From assembly GCA_021229015.1 (NCBI GenBank), contig CM037792.1, positions 37,383,398 to 37,447,397 on the forward strand: 64,000 bases of DNA, given 5' to 3'. This document shows, in pieces, positions 13,800 through 25,739 of this stretch (positions within the stretch are counted from its first letter, which is position 1; the number at the start of each line of letters is the position of its first letter). Source of the stretch: Solen grandis (lineage: Eukaryota; Mollusca; Bivalvia; Adapedonta; Solenidae). The translations under genes and the position numbers were made by a program. A model generated the notes under the pieces. That model was given only the letters and a program-made list of their open reading frames with translations, was not told the DNA's origin and made no database searches.

Positions 13800-15300
13800 T
13801 TAGGTGCTGATCTGATGCGAGGGCATAAACACATTTAACGATAGTTCCAGGCTTTACTGAAACGATTAATATGTAGATCTAAGTTTTTCCCCAAGGAATC
13901 AACATTATATAACATTTGTATGGTGTCTTACAGAGTAACATTTAAATAACATACACACACAAGAAAAACAACAACAATAAAAAAACGCACCCTACTCAAG
14001 TTTGGTCTTCCATGTATACCATGTTTACTTATCCTTAATAAGTCAACATCTCCATATAGAGTTTACTGAAAACACAGATACTTTTTGTTTTTACTATCGA
14101 TACCACACAACAAACATCTATCTACCAGTAACTATCATCTTTGAGTCTAACGACGTAATCGTTAATATTTCACTGTGTTCTGGATATTTGTATATATCTA
14201 TTTGGTGCCTTAGTTCTCAGTGACGAAATGTTTTATAACACCAGCCTACCTGCAATCAATACAAAAACTATATGGCTCATTAAAAATTAATCCCCTACTG
14301 AAAATCTAAAATGGTTTGCAGAGAAAAAAAGAGATAAGCTGGAGACCTAAGAGCGAATTTTCAAATGTCTATAGGTAAAGAATCGCTTGCCACCGCTGTG
14401 TTATGATTGATTAACGTACAGTACAGTTTCTTCATTTAACTGCCTGCAATACCAGGCGATGTTGTAATTGTCACTTTACTGCTCGATCCAATGTACGGTA
14501 AACACGTGATGATTGTTTCTAAGGCAACAGCTGCACCAACTGTGAACCAAGCTGTTCTGTCCTCAGCGACAGACTTCTATTTGTATGGTAAAATTTCCCA
14601 ATCTTTTTGTTTACACTCTGGCCTCATCAAACAGATGGTTTAGTGTTCGAGACCATGAAAAGTTCCTTACAATACTTACCCTCAATCTTATTTAAAATGA
14701 GTTTTGTCACCAGCATTGGGTCAGGAGATATATTAGGCTAAACGAATGTCCTTGAATATTCAAATAACTTTATTTGTTTATCAAGTAAGAACGAATAATT
14801 GACGCGCATTGTAAAATCAAGCGGTAATCAACTGTTTTATTACTTTTGTGAGTTTAAAAGGTACAAGGCCGTTACATTTGATTTGATCTCTAGGGCATTT
14901 GTGTAGATATTGTTATTAACCTATCTTATATCGGTGGCTGATAAGAAAAAATCCATTCCATTATATCTAAAGCCTGGAGACATGCCGCCAGCCTTTTGCA
15001 CACATTGCAATTTAAATGAACTGAATACAAATTTCCAGACAAATTTAAATTCAAAATGTTTCGGATTCATAACGAACAATATGAAATCTATAATATTTCA
15101 ATATAACTACATATACCGGTATTTCTCCTGTCGACAAAGTCTTTATTGAATTTCCAAACTTATTCAAACTTAAAGAACATATCGCGTGATCTGAATGTAC
15201 GATCATCTTTAATTCAAACAAAATATAGCTTAGGCTAGTCTGATGAGGGGCGTCCAAAAAGTTTATTTCCCAAATGTCTCCATTATTTTATATACGTGTT
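13800..15300. other. AT-rich non-coding stretch
   Basis: Nothing supported. Confidence 0.5.
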
Positions 15301-15305
15301 TTATT

Positions 15306-15591
15306 AGTCCCCTACCGGTGTTCACACCGCAGGGGACTATAGGTTTGCCCTCTGTCTGTCCGTCCGTCTGTCTGTCCGCTCAAATCTGGATCCCGCGATA
15401 ACTTAATAACTAAGCAAGCTAACTTGATGAAACTTAGTATATGACTAGATGGCAATGTGTAGATTATGCACGTCATTTTATTTTTGTTCTTCGACTAAAA
15501 TTGTGGTTGCTATGGTAACGGAAATAGTGAAAATATGGCAAAAAATGGGATTGATTACCATATTGAGTCTAGGTGGAGCCGGTAGGGGACT
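15306..15591. mobile_element. small foldback-ended non-autonomous element
   Basis: The left end AGTCCCCTACCGGTG folds back at once onto CACCGCAGGGGACT (15306-15338), and the same terminal motif recurs inverted at the right end as CCGGTAGGGGACT (15579-15591). A CTGTCTGTCCGTC-rich run follows the left hairpin, as in the 21.4-kb element. No coding capacity and no clear target duplication. Confidence 0.7.
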
Positions 15592-15599
15592 TTATGTGT

Positions 15600-17929
15600 T
15601 GCATACAACACCAGTTACTTGTTGATCTTAAATTTAAAACTTAAAAGCATTGATCTCTAAGTATTATGGTATTGCCACAAAGCGAAGATTAAAGCATGTA
15701 CAACTGGAATTATAACGTGGGTAACTTTTCCAATTAAAATTAACGGCATGATTGAATTCTGGTTGTCATTTTTATGACTAACAAAATTGATCATTATACT
15801 TATGTATATATTATTAATACTTTTGTATTTATTATTAATACTTTTGTATTTATTATACATTATACATTATACATTTATTATATCCTCTTATATATTTATT
15901 GTTTACCCCTACATGTTTATCATTTATCCCTGTACAATTTTGGCACCGTATCGCATCCTGCCATACGTAGCGTTTATTATCGCTAATTAAGTTCCGTGTT
16001 TGTTCGGTTGGTTTAACATTCCATCGACATCGATTTATTTGTCTACATATGACGTAAAAAGTGTTATCTCTCGTATATTATTTGCATGAAAACACACTTA
16101 CTCAACTTCATACCTGCCCTGAATCTACTTTTTATGAGTTGAGCGAAATCCACACGGTAGATACATTAATGTCACTTTACCGCCTTTAAGCACTTGTCCC
16201 TCCGCATATATGGTTATTATTTCTCTACATTACTTGAACTATAATTATGGTCAGACATATGACCCTTTTGTTACCCCCTTCCCTGATCCATCCCTGAAAA
16301 TAGAAAATTAATAAATCATGATGACTTTCTTGTATTTAACATGGTCATATTTCCACACAGTATTCCTTTGGCCAGTAAGCATATATTCTTCGTCAGGTCT
16401 ATGACATTGAACTTTGTATGACATTGACAGTCACTAAAAATAGAAATTGATGATTGACGTTTATAAATTTTCGCGACTTCATCCCTTCACCGACTTAAAA
16501 CTATATGACCATGATCTTCATGCAACCATAGCTTCTTATTTCATATTTTATATGTTTAGTTTCTGTTCGCAAGTAGTTAGCATATTTACGTGAAAATAAT
16601 ACTATGAGAGCGCTGCACAATTAATGACAAATTATTTATTCTACATATAATAAAATCATCACGATGGCTTTATTTTTCTTTACTCATACGAACGTAACAT
16701 ATACTTTTAAGTAAGAGACAATTATGGTTTGTAATCACATGTTTACCTTTTCGCCGATTTTGAATACATTCATGCACAGATTTTTCATTTTTGACTATTG
16801 AAAGTGTGACATTGACTTATGATAAGTAAAAAACAATGAATTCATTAAGATAGTACGAATTTGTAAGGTCATATATCTACTTCAGTGAAAGTTCTAGATT
16901 TATGAGTTTTTGTCGTGTTCCACTCTTGCTTAAAATTGTTTTTCATACTTAAAATTGCTTTTGAAGTTTTCTTACGATTGCTAAAAATCTTTGCAAAATT
17001 CCAAGAAATGAATATTTCATTTTGCATCCATCTCCATCACAGAAATGCTAGTGTACTCCACATGGGGTCATTCTAATCGGTAAATACTGGACAATAGACA
17101 GCAATTTGTATTCAAATAACCGCGTGCCTTCAATTGTCCATGCACATTAGGGACCCGTCCGAACTGAGGTTCCTCAGAAATGACCACTCGCGTGTCGTTT
17201 CTCTCGCGGTATGGCGTCTGTAATTGAACCCCCTCACGCATCGCGGTTAAACCAGGAGTTGATTGGCGGGATGTAGTCCCCTTTTAAGCCAAGTCTAATC
17301 GAATTAATATTAGATACGTCCGATGTTCCTGATGAAGTGATTATCAACGGGTTGTGATAATAGTCATTGTCTTTCCAATTATTCCGATATAATTGCGCGC
17401 TAAGAACCTTAAGGAGTAGGTTGGGAGTATCAAACCAGAGGTCACAACTCGCACGATTTGTCAGATCTCATGCAGACAGCGCTTTCCAGTCTGTCTCTCT
17501 TTCATAGGTCAGAAAGTGTTCCATGTTATGCTTCTATTACAATGCAATAATGTCATAAATAGTCGGTTCTAAAAGTTATATCATTCTTGCAAGAGGCTCG
17601 GTTACATTGATTTGTTTTAGAATCATACGGCTTGCAATATGAATATGTAATGTTGCATGTCGCATATATACACAATGAAAATAACATGCATACTGGTTAA
17701 GTCAATCAATATGTTATTCTCGTTACGTATCCAACAATATGAGAGTTCAGCGTTTATTCTTTCACATACTTCTTGGTGTAGGCGTATTCTATTCATATAT
17801 ACATGTACATTGTATATACATATACCTTCCACTGCAATGTTGCTTGCAGGTATATATCTATAATATGGTATTTTACCTAAATCTAAAATCTACATATGTA
17901 TATGTTCCTAAATACAGTCCTTCAGTCTG

Positions 17930-17975
<46 letters not shown>

Positions 17976-19330
17976 GAAGCCCAGTTTTTCCGACTGATCG
18001 ATAGTGGTTATGACAATGGAGTCATAAACTTACTTACATATAGTCATCGGCTATTTTCTCAGCTCATCGATTCCATAACGTCAGCTCAGAGACTTTAATT
18101 GAATGTTGCCGTTCCAAATGAAAGGATTCACCTAATAGATTCATCTATTACAGACATAACATATAAGCTTTAAATATCTGGGGAAATAAGTCCCGTCAGT
18201 CTAAAAGCGGGTAATAAGTCGGTCAGGTCGGTTCTCGGGCTTTGCCAGGCTTCTGATTATTTCGATCGAGGTGTGTGGAATCTCTTTACCAGACGTTGTA
18301 TTGTTAGCTGTGTCAGATACTATCGCTGTCGTTCACGATACTTGTCCAATCGGAACGACTCGGTGATAAATATTGATGAAGAATGACGGAATTACCCGAG
18401 AAGTTCCGACTGAATACTTGTCTTGATACTACCAACAACATAGATAATCTATGTCTGATTTTACTAATATTTTATGGATTTGAATACGAAAGTTGACCTT
18501 ATGTCGGTAAATCACGTGTTTGCATGGGGCAGCTTGATTTGTATATCTACTTTATTTCGTTGTAACATCGGTGTAATAATGTTCGATTGCATTCCATTAC
18601 TGCGGTCAGTGGTCCAAAGTTCGACGTCTACTGGATACTGACTCATCAAGCATCCAAGTCTATATGTAGGACTCCGACTTAAAATTCTAGAAGAATCAAA
18701 ACTTTGAAGTACATATAGCCAGTTTCTTTATACACGATTAAGAAACTCACATTTTATAACCATCACTGAAGTGTGTATAGATTAAGTAAAACACCGCTCT
18801 GAAAATATGCACTTCTTGAATTTGAGTATAACATGTATAGACACGGGAGATTATCGTGAATATGTAAGGAGTTTTGATATGATATTTGACTGTCAAAATC
18901 CATTCACGCCGACATAGAAGCAATTGATGGAAAGGCTGAATGAGGTTTATAGGAACCGCATTTCTACAATTTTCTTCGAAAGAATAACACGTACATTGAT
19001 AATAGAACCTTGGTATCACCATTATTTAAACATTTATTGTCATTTTATCACATTCTTCTTAGTATTTATTTAAATCTAATTTTAAATCAGCAATGAAATT
19101 TCCTATAAACTCATTTCACATTCTAATTAACACTATGAATTAGATAGTCTGCAAGATTCTGGCAAGGTTTCATAATGTTTACATTATTATATTTTTTCTA
19201 CATTGATAATAGTCTTCGTAGTTAACCAAATCACTTCCGCCCAGAGAAAGTTTGTTTTGGGTCACGTGGTAAGCTAGTGTGATTCATCGGGTAACATTTG
19301 TATTTGCCGAGCAGTTCCCGTTAATTCGAA
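15600..19330. other. non-coding stretch with low-complexity tracts
   Basis: Holds AT-rich low-complexity sequence (15800-15910), a (CA)n tract at 17932-17972, and two patches visibly richer in CG dinucleotides (about 17140-17480 and 18180-18420) that could be regulatory. No exon could be supported. Confidence 0.4.
17932..17972. repeat. (CA)n microsatellite
   Basis: About twenty uninterrupted CA units. Confidence 0.95.
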
Positions 19331-19334
19331 ATAC

Positions 19335-19560
19335 AACAGTTCTTTTTTAAAGCCCCAGTGCATAATCAGTGCGTCAGCTCCGGAATTGGGAGGTCGTGGG
19401 TTCAATCCGCGGCCGCGACAAACCAAAACACGTTAAAATATTACATGCCTTTTCCGGTCAACCCTGTGTCAGGATTGCCGTCATAATTGCCTAATATCGC
19501 AGTGAGGCAACTCTATATCGGTGAAGTCCTCATATGATAGAAATATTATCGGTAGGACGT
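19335..19560 (+). mobile_element. SINE-B copy, diverged
   Basis: The tRNA-like head 'tccggaattgggaggtcgtg' plus 'ggttcaatcc' (B box) is followed by the family body with 'gtgtcaggattg' and 'gcagtgaggcaactctatat'. Ends are eroded. Confidence 0.65.
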
Positions 19561-20685
19561 TTCATCAGAAAAAAAAGGAAAAAAACAAAACAAACAAACA
19601 AACAAACAAAATAAAAAAAGAAAGAAAAAAAGAAAAAAAAGAAGCAAGAGCAAGTTTCTTTTGCCATATTTTAACCAATCAAAATTTATCTTACATATCA
19701 CATTAGCCTGCTGAACTGTATACTGCTTTTCTATTCGTGAAATGGGTGTAATCGCCGACATAGACGTAGATACTAAACAACCAAGCAATTAGACTGGAGG
19801 AGAGAAAAATGTAACATAACTTGATTTATTTGTTGATGACAGAAGACATATAATTACACATAATTATTCTGCAGAGATGCAACTATTTTAGAGACAACAT
19901 AATTGAGACTCACTGAGAATGATTTGTAAAGGAGAGTTTAGAAAACTAGGTATTTAAACAATGTTGCGTATGGCTGTCTGTGAAGATGGATGACCCGGAA
20001 AATTGCAATCCCTCCCTGAAAGTGTGGAAAGGAATAAATAAGTAATTTGTATATAGGATAACAGAAAATGGGTTACATCTGATATTTAGTCGGAAATAAA
20101 TCACAGGGGCTTCATTATTGAGATTCAGTTCGTTACTTAGTTCTATGAAATGTTGACTTACTCACTAGGGTAATGTATAAGCTCGTGTTTTGATGTTTGT
20201 TTTCGAATTAGCATGTTGGATCTATTCATTTGGGGAATTACCAGGATGTTATAGTTTTAGGTTTTATTTACGTATGATAAATTTCAGTGTCATGCTTGAA
20301 TTTAAAACGCATTTGTATCGGTATCTTTAATAAAACCAGTAATTTGTTATTTTGAAGTCAAGAAGAGGCGACCAAATCAATAATCAACTCTTGCTTGTCC
20401 CAAGCGGTTTGATGATTCGTTTATGTAGGCGCTTCAGTATTAGAGTATATCTTTTTTTTCTGTATAGCTAACACTTATGAATTATGTACATATTTAGGAG
20501 AGTACTACAGTGATTTTCATAACTCCATTCCCAGTGGCTTTAGCGAGATCAGCATTTCTGTGTAAGGTGTTACGTCTTGTAATATGTTACTGAAATGGAT
20601 CCATTTTGTTTGAAAATTTCATAACGTGAGACGTTGGGCTAGACACGATCAATTAACTCTATAATATTATTCCAGACGATGTTTT
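19561..20685. other. non-coding stretch
   Basis: An A-rich aaac/aaag low-complexity run at 19568-19645 lies immediately after the SINE and may be its tail. Nothing else is supported. Confidence 0.5.
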
Positions 20686-20689
20686 GTGT

Positions 20690-21375
20690 CGCTTGCGTAG
20701 CATGACAGACATAGGGATCATGTCCGTCGTTGGCGTCGGCGTCACACTTCTTGTCAGGGGCATAATTTCAACACTATTGCATGAATTCAATCCATATTTG
20801 GTATACCTTATGAGGTGTAGAAGTGCAGTAGAAGAACCATAACTTTAGCACATCTCAGTTTTGAATTATCCCCCTTAGGTTATCTTTTTTTATTTGTCCG
20901 GAGCAAAACTGCAACAGTTTTGCATGGATTCACTCCAAACTTTGATATGAGGTATAAAAGTGCAGTGCACAAGAACCATAACTCTTGTTCACTTAATTCT
21001 TGAATTACCCCCTTAGTTGATTTTGCTTTAAAAATGTCTGGAGCATAACTTCAATACTATAAGATGAATTCCCTCCAAATGTGGATCATGGATACCTTAC
21101 GAGGTGTAGAAGTGCATTGCTCAGGAACTTGAACTCTACCTCAATTAGTTCTTTAATTACTCCCCTTTGTTCATTTTTAAAATGAGTTTTGTCCATAGCA
21201 TAACTTCAATACTATATGGTGGATGAATTTCAAACCTAGATCATAGATCTATACCTTATGAGGTGTTGTTGTGCCATACATAGGAGTCCTAAATCTTGCT
21301 TGTTGTGCCCCTAGCATAGCATGACAAATTGATAGGGATCGCTTTTATATTTGGGTATTGGCGTCAAATGATAGG
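20690..21375 (+). repeat. dispersed repeat with internal tandem units
   Basis: Starts with a tagcatgacagacatagggatc block and 'gttggcgtcggcgtcacact'. It continues as three to four diverged units of roughly 140-160 bp, each with 'gaggtgtagaagtgca', 'accataact' and 'attac/tcccccttag'. Near its right end the tagcatgaca...atagggatc block recurs in direct orientation (about 21310-21345). No coding capacity. It abuts the next element directly. Confidence 0.65.
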
Positions 21376-21380
21376 ACCTT

Positions 21381-22841
21381 GTTTTTAGCTCACCTGAGCA
21401 CGTGTGCTCAGGATGAGCTTTTAGGATCGATGAATGTCCGTCGTCCGTCCGTCGTCCGTCGTCCACAATTTGTTCGTTTGCACTCTAGCATCTTCATTTT
21501 ATGAGCAATTATCTTCAAACTTTAAAACAATGTTTATAACTATAAAATCTCGGCCAAGTTCGATTATGGCTGATATCGGAACATTAGGTCAGGAGTTATG
21601 CCCCTTTTAAAATTCAAAAAAGCCAGATTTCACATTGTTTGCATTCTAGCATCTTCATTTCATGAGCAATTATCTTCAAACTTTATATCAATGTTTATAA
21701 CCATAAAATCACGGCCAAGTTCGATTATGGCTGATATCGTACCATTAGGTCAGGAGTTATGCCCCTTTTAATATTAAAAAATGCCATATTTCAAGTTGTT
21801 TACACTCTAGCATCTTCATCTTTTGAGCAATCCTCTTCAATCTTTATGGCAATGCTTATGACCATAAGGTCTCGATTGAGTTCGATTATGACTGAGATTC
21901 ATCAATTAGGTCAGGAGTTATGCCCCTTTTAATATTAAAAAAATGCCAGAAATCACTTTGTTTACACTCTAGCATCTTCATCTTTTGAGCAATCATCTTC
22001 AATCTTTATGGGCAATGCTTATGACCATAATGTCTCGATTGAGATTGATTATGGCTGAGATCAGTTGATTAGGTCAGGAGTTAAGGCCCCTTTTAATATA
22101 AAAAAAATGCCAGATTTCACGTTGTTTACACTCTAGCATCTTCGTCTTTTGAGCAATCATCTTCAAACTTTATTACAATTTTTTTGACCATAAGGTCTCG
22201 ATTGAGTTTGATTAATGCTGAGATCCATCAATTAGTTCAGAAGTTATGCCCCTTTTAATATCCAAAAAATGCCATATTTCACTTTGTTTACACTCTAGCA
22301 TCTTCATCTTTGGAGCAATCATCTTCAAACTTTATGACAATGCTTATGACCATAAGGTCTCGATTGAGTTTGATTATGGCTGAGATCCGTCAATAAGGTC
22401 AGGAGTTATGCCCCTTTTAATATAAAAAAGCCATATTTCACGTTGTTTACACTCTAGCATCTTCCTTTTATTTTAGCAATCATCTTCAAACTTTATGACA
22501 TTGTTAATGACCATAATGTCTCGATTAAGTTCGATTGTGGCTGAGATGGGTCATTTAGGTCAGGAGTTATGCCCCTTTTAATACAAAAAATACAAGATTT
22601 CACTTTGTTTATTCTCTACCAACTTCATTTTTTAACAATCATTTTTAAACTTTAAGACAATGTTTATGCTCATAATCTCACAATTGGGTTCAATTATAAC
22701 TGATATTGACTTGTAGATTTAGGAGTTTCCATTTCACCATAAAAAAAAGCCAGATTTCACTTTTACACTCAAGCATCTTTATTTCTTAAGCAATCATCTT
22801 TCTCAGGTGAGCGACCAAGGGCCATCTTGGCCCTCTTGTTT
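21381..22841 (+). mobile_element. pearl/Helentron-like element with central tandem array
   Basis: The left end carries AGCTCACCTGAGC and a perfect 9-bp-stem palindrome, cctgagcacgtgtgctcagg (21393-21412), followed by a GTCCGTC-rich run. The core is about eight diverged units of roughly 160 bp, each with 'cactctagcatcttcat', 'gagcaatcatcttcaa' and 'ggtcaggagttatgcccctt'. The right end repeats GCTCACCTGAG inverted (22802-22812), followed by a short hairpin GGGCCATCTTGGCCC (22819-22833) just before the terminal tcttgtt. This design (conserved ends, subterminal inverted repeat, terminal hairpin, tandem core) is that of bivalve 'pearl' repeats, regarded as non-autonomous Helitron-type elements. 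The copy at 37.5-38.2 kb has the same ends. Confidence 0.75.
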
Positions 22842-22844
22842 TAT

Positions 22845-24645
22845 AGTGACAACTTGCGGGTAGATTTTTTTTATATAAATTTTGATCGTTTGATACTCAA
22901 CTTTTCTGTGACAACTGCTGGAATGCAGGCGACACGAGCGGTCCGAGGAACACCCATCTATTTTGGTCTTTTAACACACTATTTAAATCTTTCTAGTTTC
23001 ACTATGCTGATATCCATCCACATTTTTCCTAACTACCCCTTTAGACACTTGCACGATAGTCTATTTCTTTTGATAGACTATAAAAATATACATGACGTAA
23101 AATTGAGAATTACGTGAAGACTTAGTGTGAATGATTCCGTGTGCCCTGGGGATTTGTGTACTATACTTTTCTAGGTCTTCACTTTTTAAGCGAAACATTG
23201 AGGTCAAATCGATTGCAGAAGATCTTGTCTAGTTCTTACGTGAATTCCAAGTATCCATTGTACATCTAAAAGGTTCTCACAAAAAGCTGACGTAATGCAA
23301 GCTTTATTGGCAGAACATTCACGTATAAATCAGATTTTGTAGGATCCTATTGGCAAGAAATCGAACACGTGCTATGTATTTACTGACTTACATTCTGAAG
23401 GGAAGGCAAGAATCACACCGTAGTTATATAGGCGTGTTTGTTCTAAGCATACATCCGGTGAAGGGGTTTGGTGTCACCGCTACTTATTCAAAGTACTGAA
23501 AAAGGGTTATACTCCTGAAATTGTTGCTGTAACAAGTACTGGGTTACATGTGCCAACTAAAAATTATCTTAAAAGTATATAAATCGCGGTTGATGGATTG
23601 AGATAACTGGTAATTTATTTTGTTTTTAAAATCATATTTTCAAGATAGTTAACGACAGCTTGGCATCTTATTTTAAAGATTACTAAGTATTAATTGTACC
23701 TCGCAGAAGAAGTTGTGAGGTCAAAATAGTTCATATTAAATACCTGTGAGTAAAAAGAGATAACACGAAACTTGTTTTCATGATTTCATAGCAAAAATCA
23801 ATATCTATATAAGTATATGATATACAATCCCACTGTATTTTAGTTACTACATGTAAAGTAAGCGACACCTGTCACCTTAGGTCACTTTGTCTTTGGTATA
23901 GCTTTACTTTCGCAAAAACAATAAAATTAGTTAATTACCAAAAACAGGATGCGTTTTTCCCTATATTCAGTACATAGGGTGATTTTTAGAGTGATTGCAG
24001 AGTGTTTAACGAGTAAAATTGGCAGATACTATAGGACATTGGTCTAAACTCTAAAAGAAATTACAATGTTACAGAGAGAGAGAGAGAGAGTTAAGGTGAT
24101 TCTTCCGGGGTGCCCCACCATGCCTTTACACTCGGGACCCCCGAGCAAATTTTACATGAACATAAAATATCGAATTCAGGGGCAGATAACTCAGAATGTA
24201 GGACGTTGACCCCCATTTTTCCCATAAAAATGTTTCTTTTTATGATTCTATATAATCATGCAAAGTTAAAAAATATATATTGAATCGTTAAAATTTTCCT
24301 TCTTTGTCTATATAGAAAATGTAACAAACTGTAGTTGATAGCTGTATAGATAAACTGTGTCACTGTGTTTGTATGCATTATTCATATCCAGCTAATTTCT
24401 TCAAGCACATCGAGGGTCCTATGGTCCTCAAAATTATAATAATTTGAAAGTTCCTTCTATAAAATAGCAGTTTGACATCCTTATCGTATTAGCAAATTCA
24501 TTGTAATTGGGACAAGATAAAGGATGGTGATTTAGATCTAGGTCATAAGCTAAACTTTGTTTATTTTACATTGCTACGAGAGAAAGCGACATTGCTTATG
24601 ACATTCTTTTGGCATAATCTAAGGCGTTGTGGATTGATTGCGTAT
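22845..24645. other. AT-rich non-coding stretch
   Basis: No supported gene; the open frame at 22827-23117 plus starts inside the preceding element's right end. A short (GA)n tract lies at 24074-24090. Confidence 0.5.
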
Positions 24646-24650
24646 CACTC

Positions 24651-24880
24651 GACTTGACTTGACTATTTAAGTTTACCGTCGCTTCGACAGTAGTTCAGTC
24701 ATATAGCGATGTCCAGCTAATTACAGGTGGAGGAAGACCCCGAATGCACCACCGACCTACCGCAAGCCAGCTGGAAGGCTTCCTCACATGAAAATCCGAA
24801 TGACCCTGTCGGGATTCGAACCCACGCGGTGAGGGGCTGAGTGGGTGATAAAGTCAGCGACTTTACCCTCTCGGCACCCT
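24651..24880 (-). mobile_element. SINE-A copy (tRNA-Ser/Leu-like head)
   Basis: Reading the minus strand: a class-II tRNA-like head with A box (tgccgagaggg) and B box (gggttcgaatccc), then the family body ('catgtgaggaagccttccag', 'gcttgcggtaggtcggtggt', 'ctgtaattagctggac'), ending in an AAGTC-type tail at 24651-24665. Its 5' end runs straight into the minisatellite at 24881. Related copies lie at 40.8, 46.5, 48.4 and 51.8 kb. Confidence 0.85.
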
Positions 24881-25205
24881 CGGACACTGTCCTGACCTGG
24901 ATTATTGGTGGACCGGACACCCTCGGAGACTGTCCTGACCTGGAGAATTGGTGAACCGGACACCCTCGGAGACTGTCCTGACCTGGAGTATTGAGAACCG
25001 GACAACCTCGGAGACTGTCCTTACCTGGAGTATTGGTGAACCGGACACCCTCGGAGACTGTCCTGACCTGGGTATTGGTGAACCGGACACCCTCGGAGAC
25101 TGTCCTTACCTTAAGTATTGGAAAACCGGACACCCTCGGAGACTGTCCTGACCCGGATTATTGGAGAACCGGACACCCTCGGAGACTGTCCTGACCCGGA
25201 TTACT
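24876..25205. repeat. 43- to 45-bp minisatellite beside the SINE
   Basis: About seven units of the pattern 'accctcggagactgtcctga' followed by cc(t/c)ggattattggtgaaccgg. The frames it opens on both strands are by-products of the repeat. Confidence 0.9.
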
Positions 25206-25529
25206 CTTGCTAACTACTATGTGGTCAATTGGGGTTTGTCTCAGTTATTGTCGTCATCTCTACATGTCATTGATAAGACGTCAGCTGTCGTTGTTTATAC
25301 ACCACCGGACCTGAATACACAAGGCAGTGTTCAGTCAATATTGACGTGTGACACGTGCTTGTGTCGGGACGTTAATGAAGCTGACTAACTGCATCTATTG
25401 CTCTCACTTGAGTTTCATCAGGGTGTTCCGAATGCGTGTCATGTTCATCTTACATAGCAAACAGTATATCAAACGCGTTCAAAACGTATCTATTACGCAC
25501 TTGTTCACAACATATTTTTAATTAATACC

Positions 25530-25735
25530 GCGGCAGCGAGAGATCGTGGGTGAAAATGGTGTGTGTAGCTCTCTGCTTGGTGCTCACCATAATGGCAGTT
25601 CCGGGACCGGTTGGCCAATTCTGGGTGTGGTATCATGAGATGTCAAGGGCATGATACTTCGATATTCCAGCACTATAACTATCAGATGACTTTTACACGT
25701 CAGTTAGACCTAAAATCCAACAAAACACGTTAATA
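25530..25735 (+). mobile_element. SINE-B copy, diverged
   Basis: 'gcggcagcgagagatcgtgg' head remnant, 'gctctctgcttggtgctcac', 'gttccgggaccggttggcca' and 'gggtgtggtatcatga' in the order of other copies; ends with a decayed aaaatccaacaaaacac tail. Confidence 0.7.
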
Positions 25736-25739
25736 TACG

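Noticed and set aside
13387..13838. Three overlapping plus-strand open frames of 110-138 residues
   Set aside because: By-product of the 5-bp-register array; all three frames are open for the same reason.
17140..17480. CpG-richer patch as a promoter
   Set aside because: No exon, start site or core motif nearby; only a weak composition signal.
22827..23117. Plus-strand open frame of 96 residues
   Set aside because: Starts inside a repeat end and shows no domain or splice signal.
24717..25388. Repetitive open frames on both strands (PSETVLTWSIGEPDTLGDCP type)
   Set aside because: Produced by the minisatellite and the adjoining SINE, not a gene.
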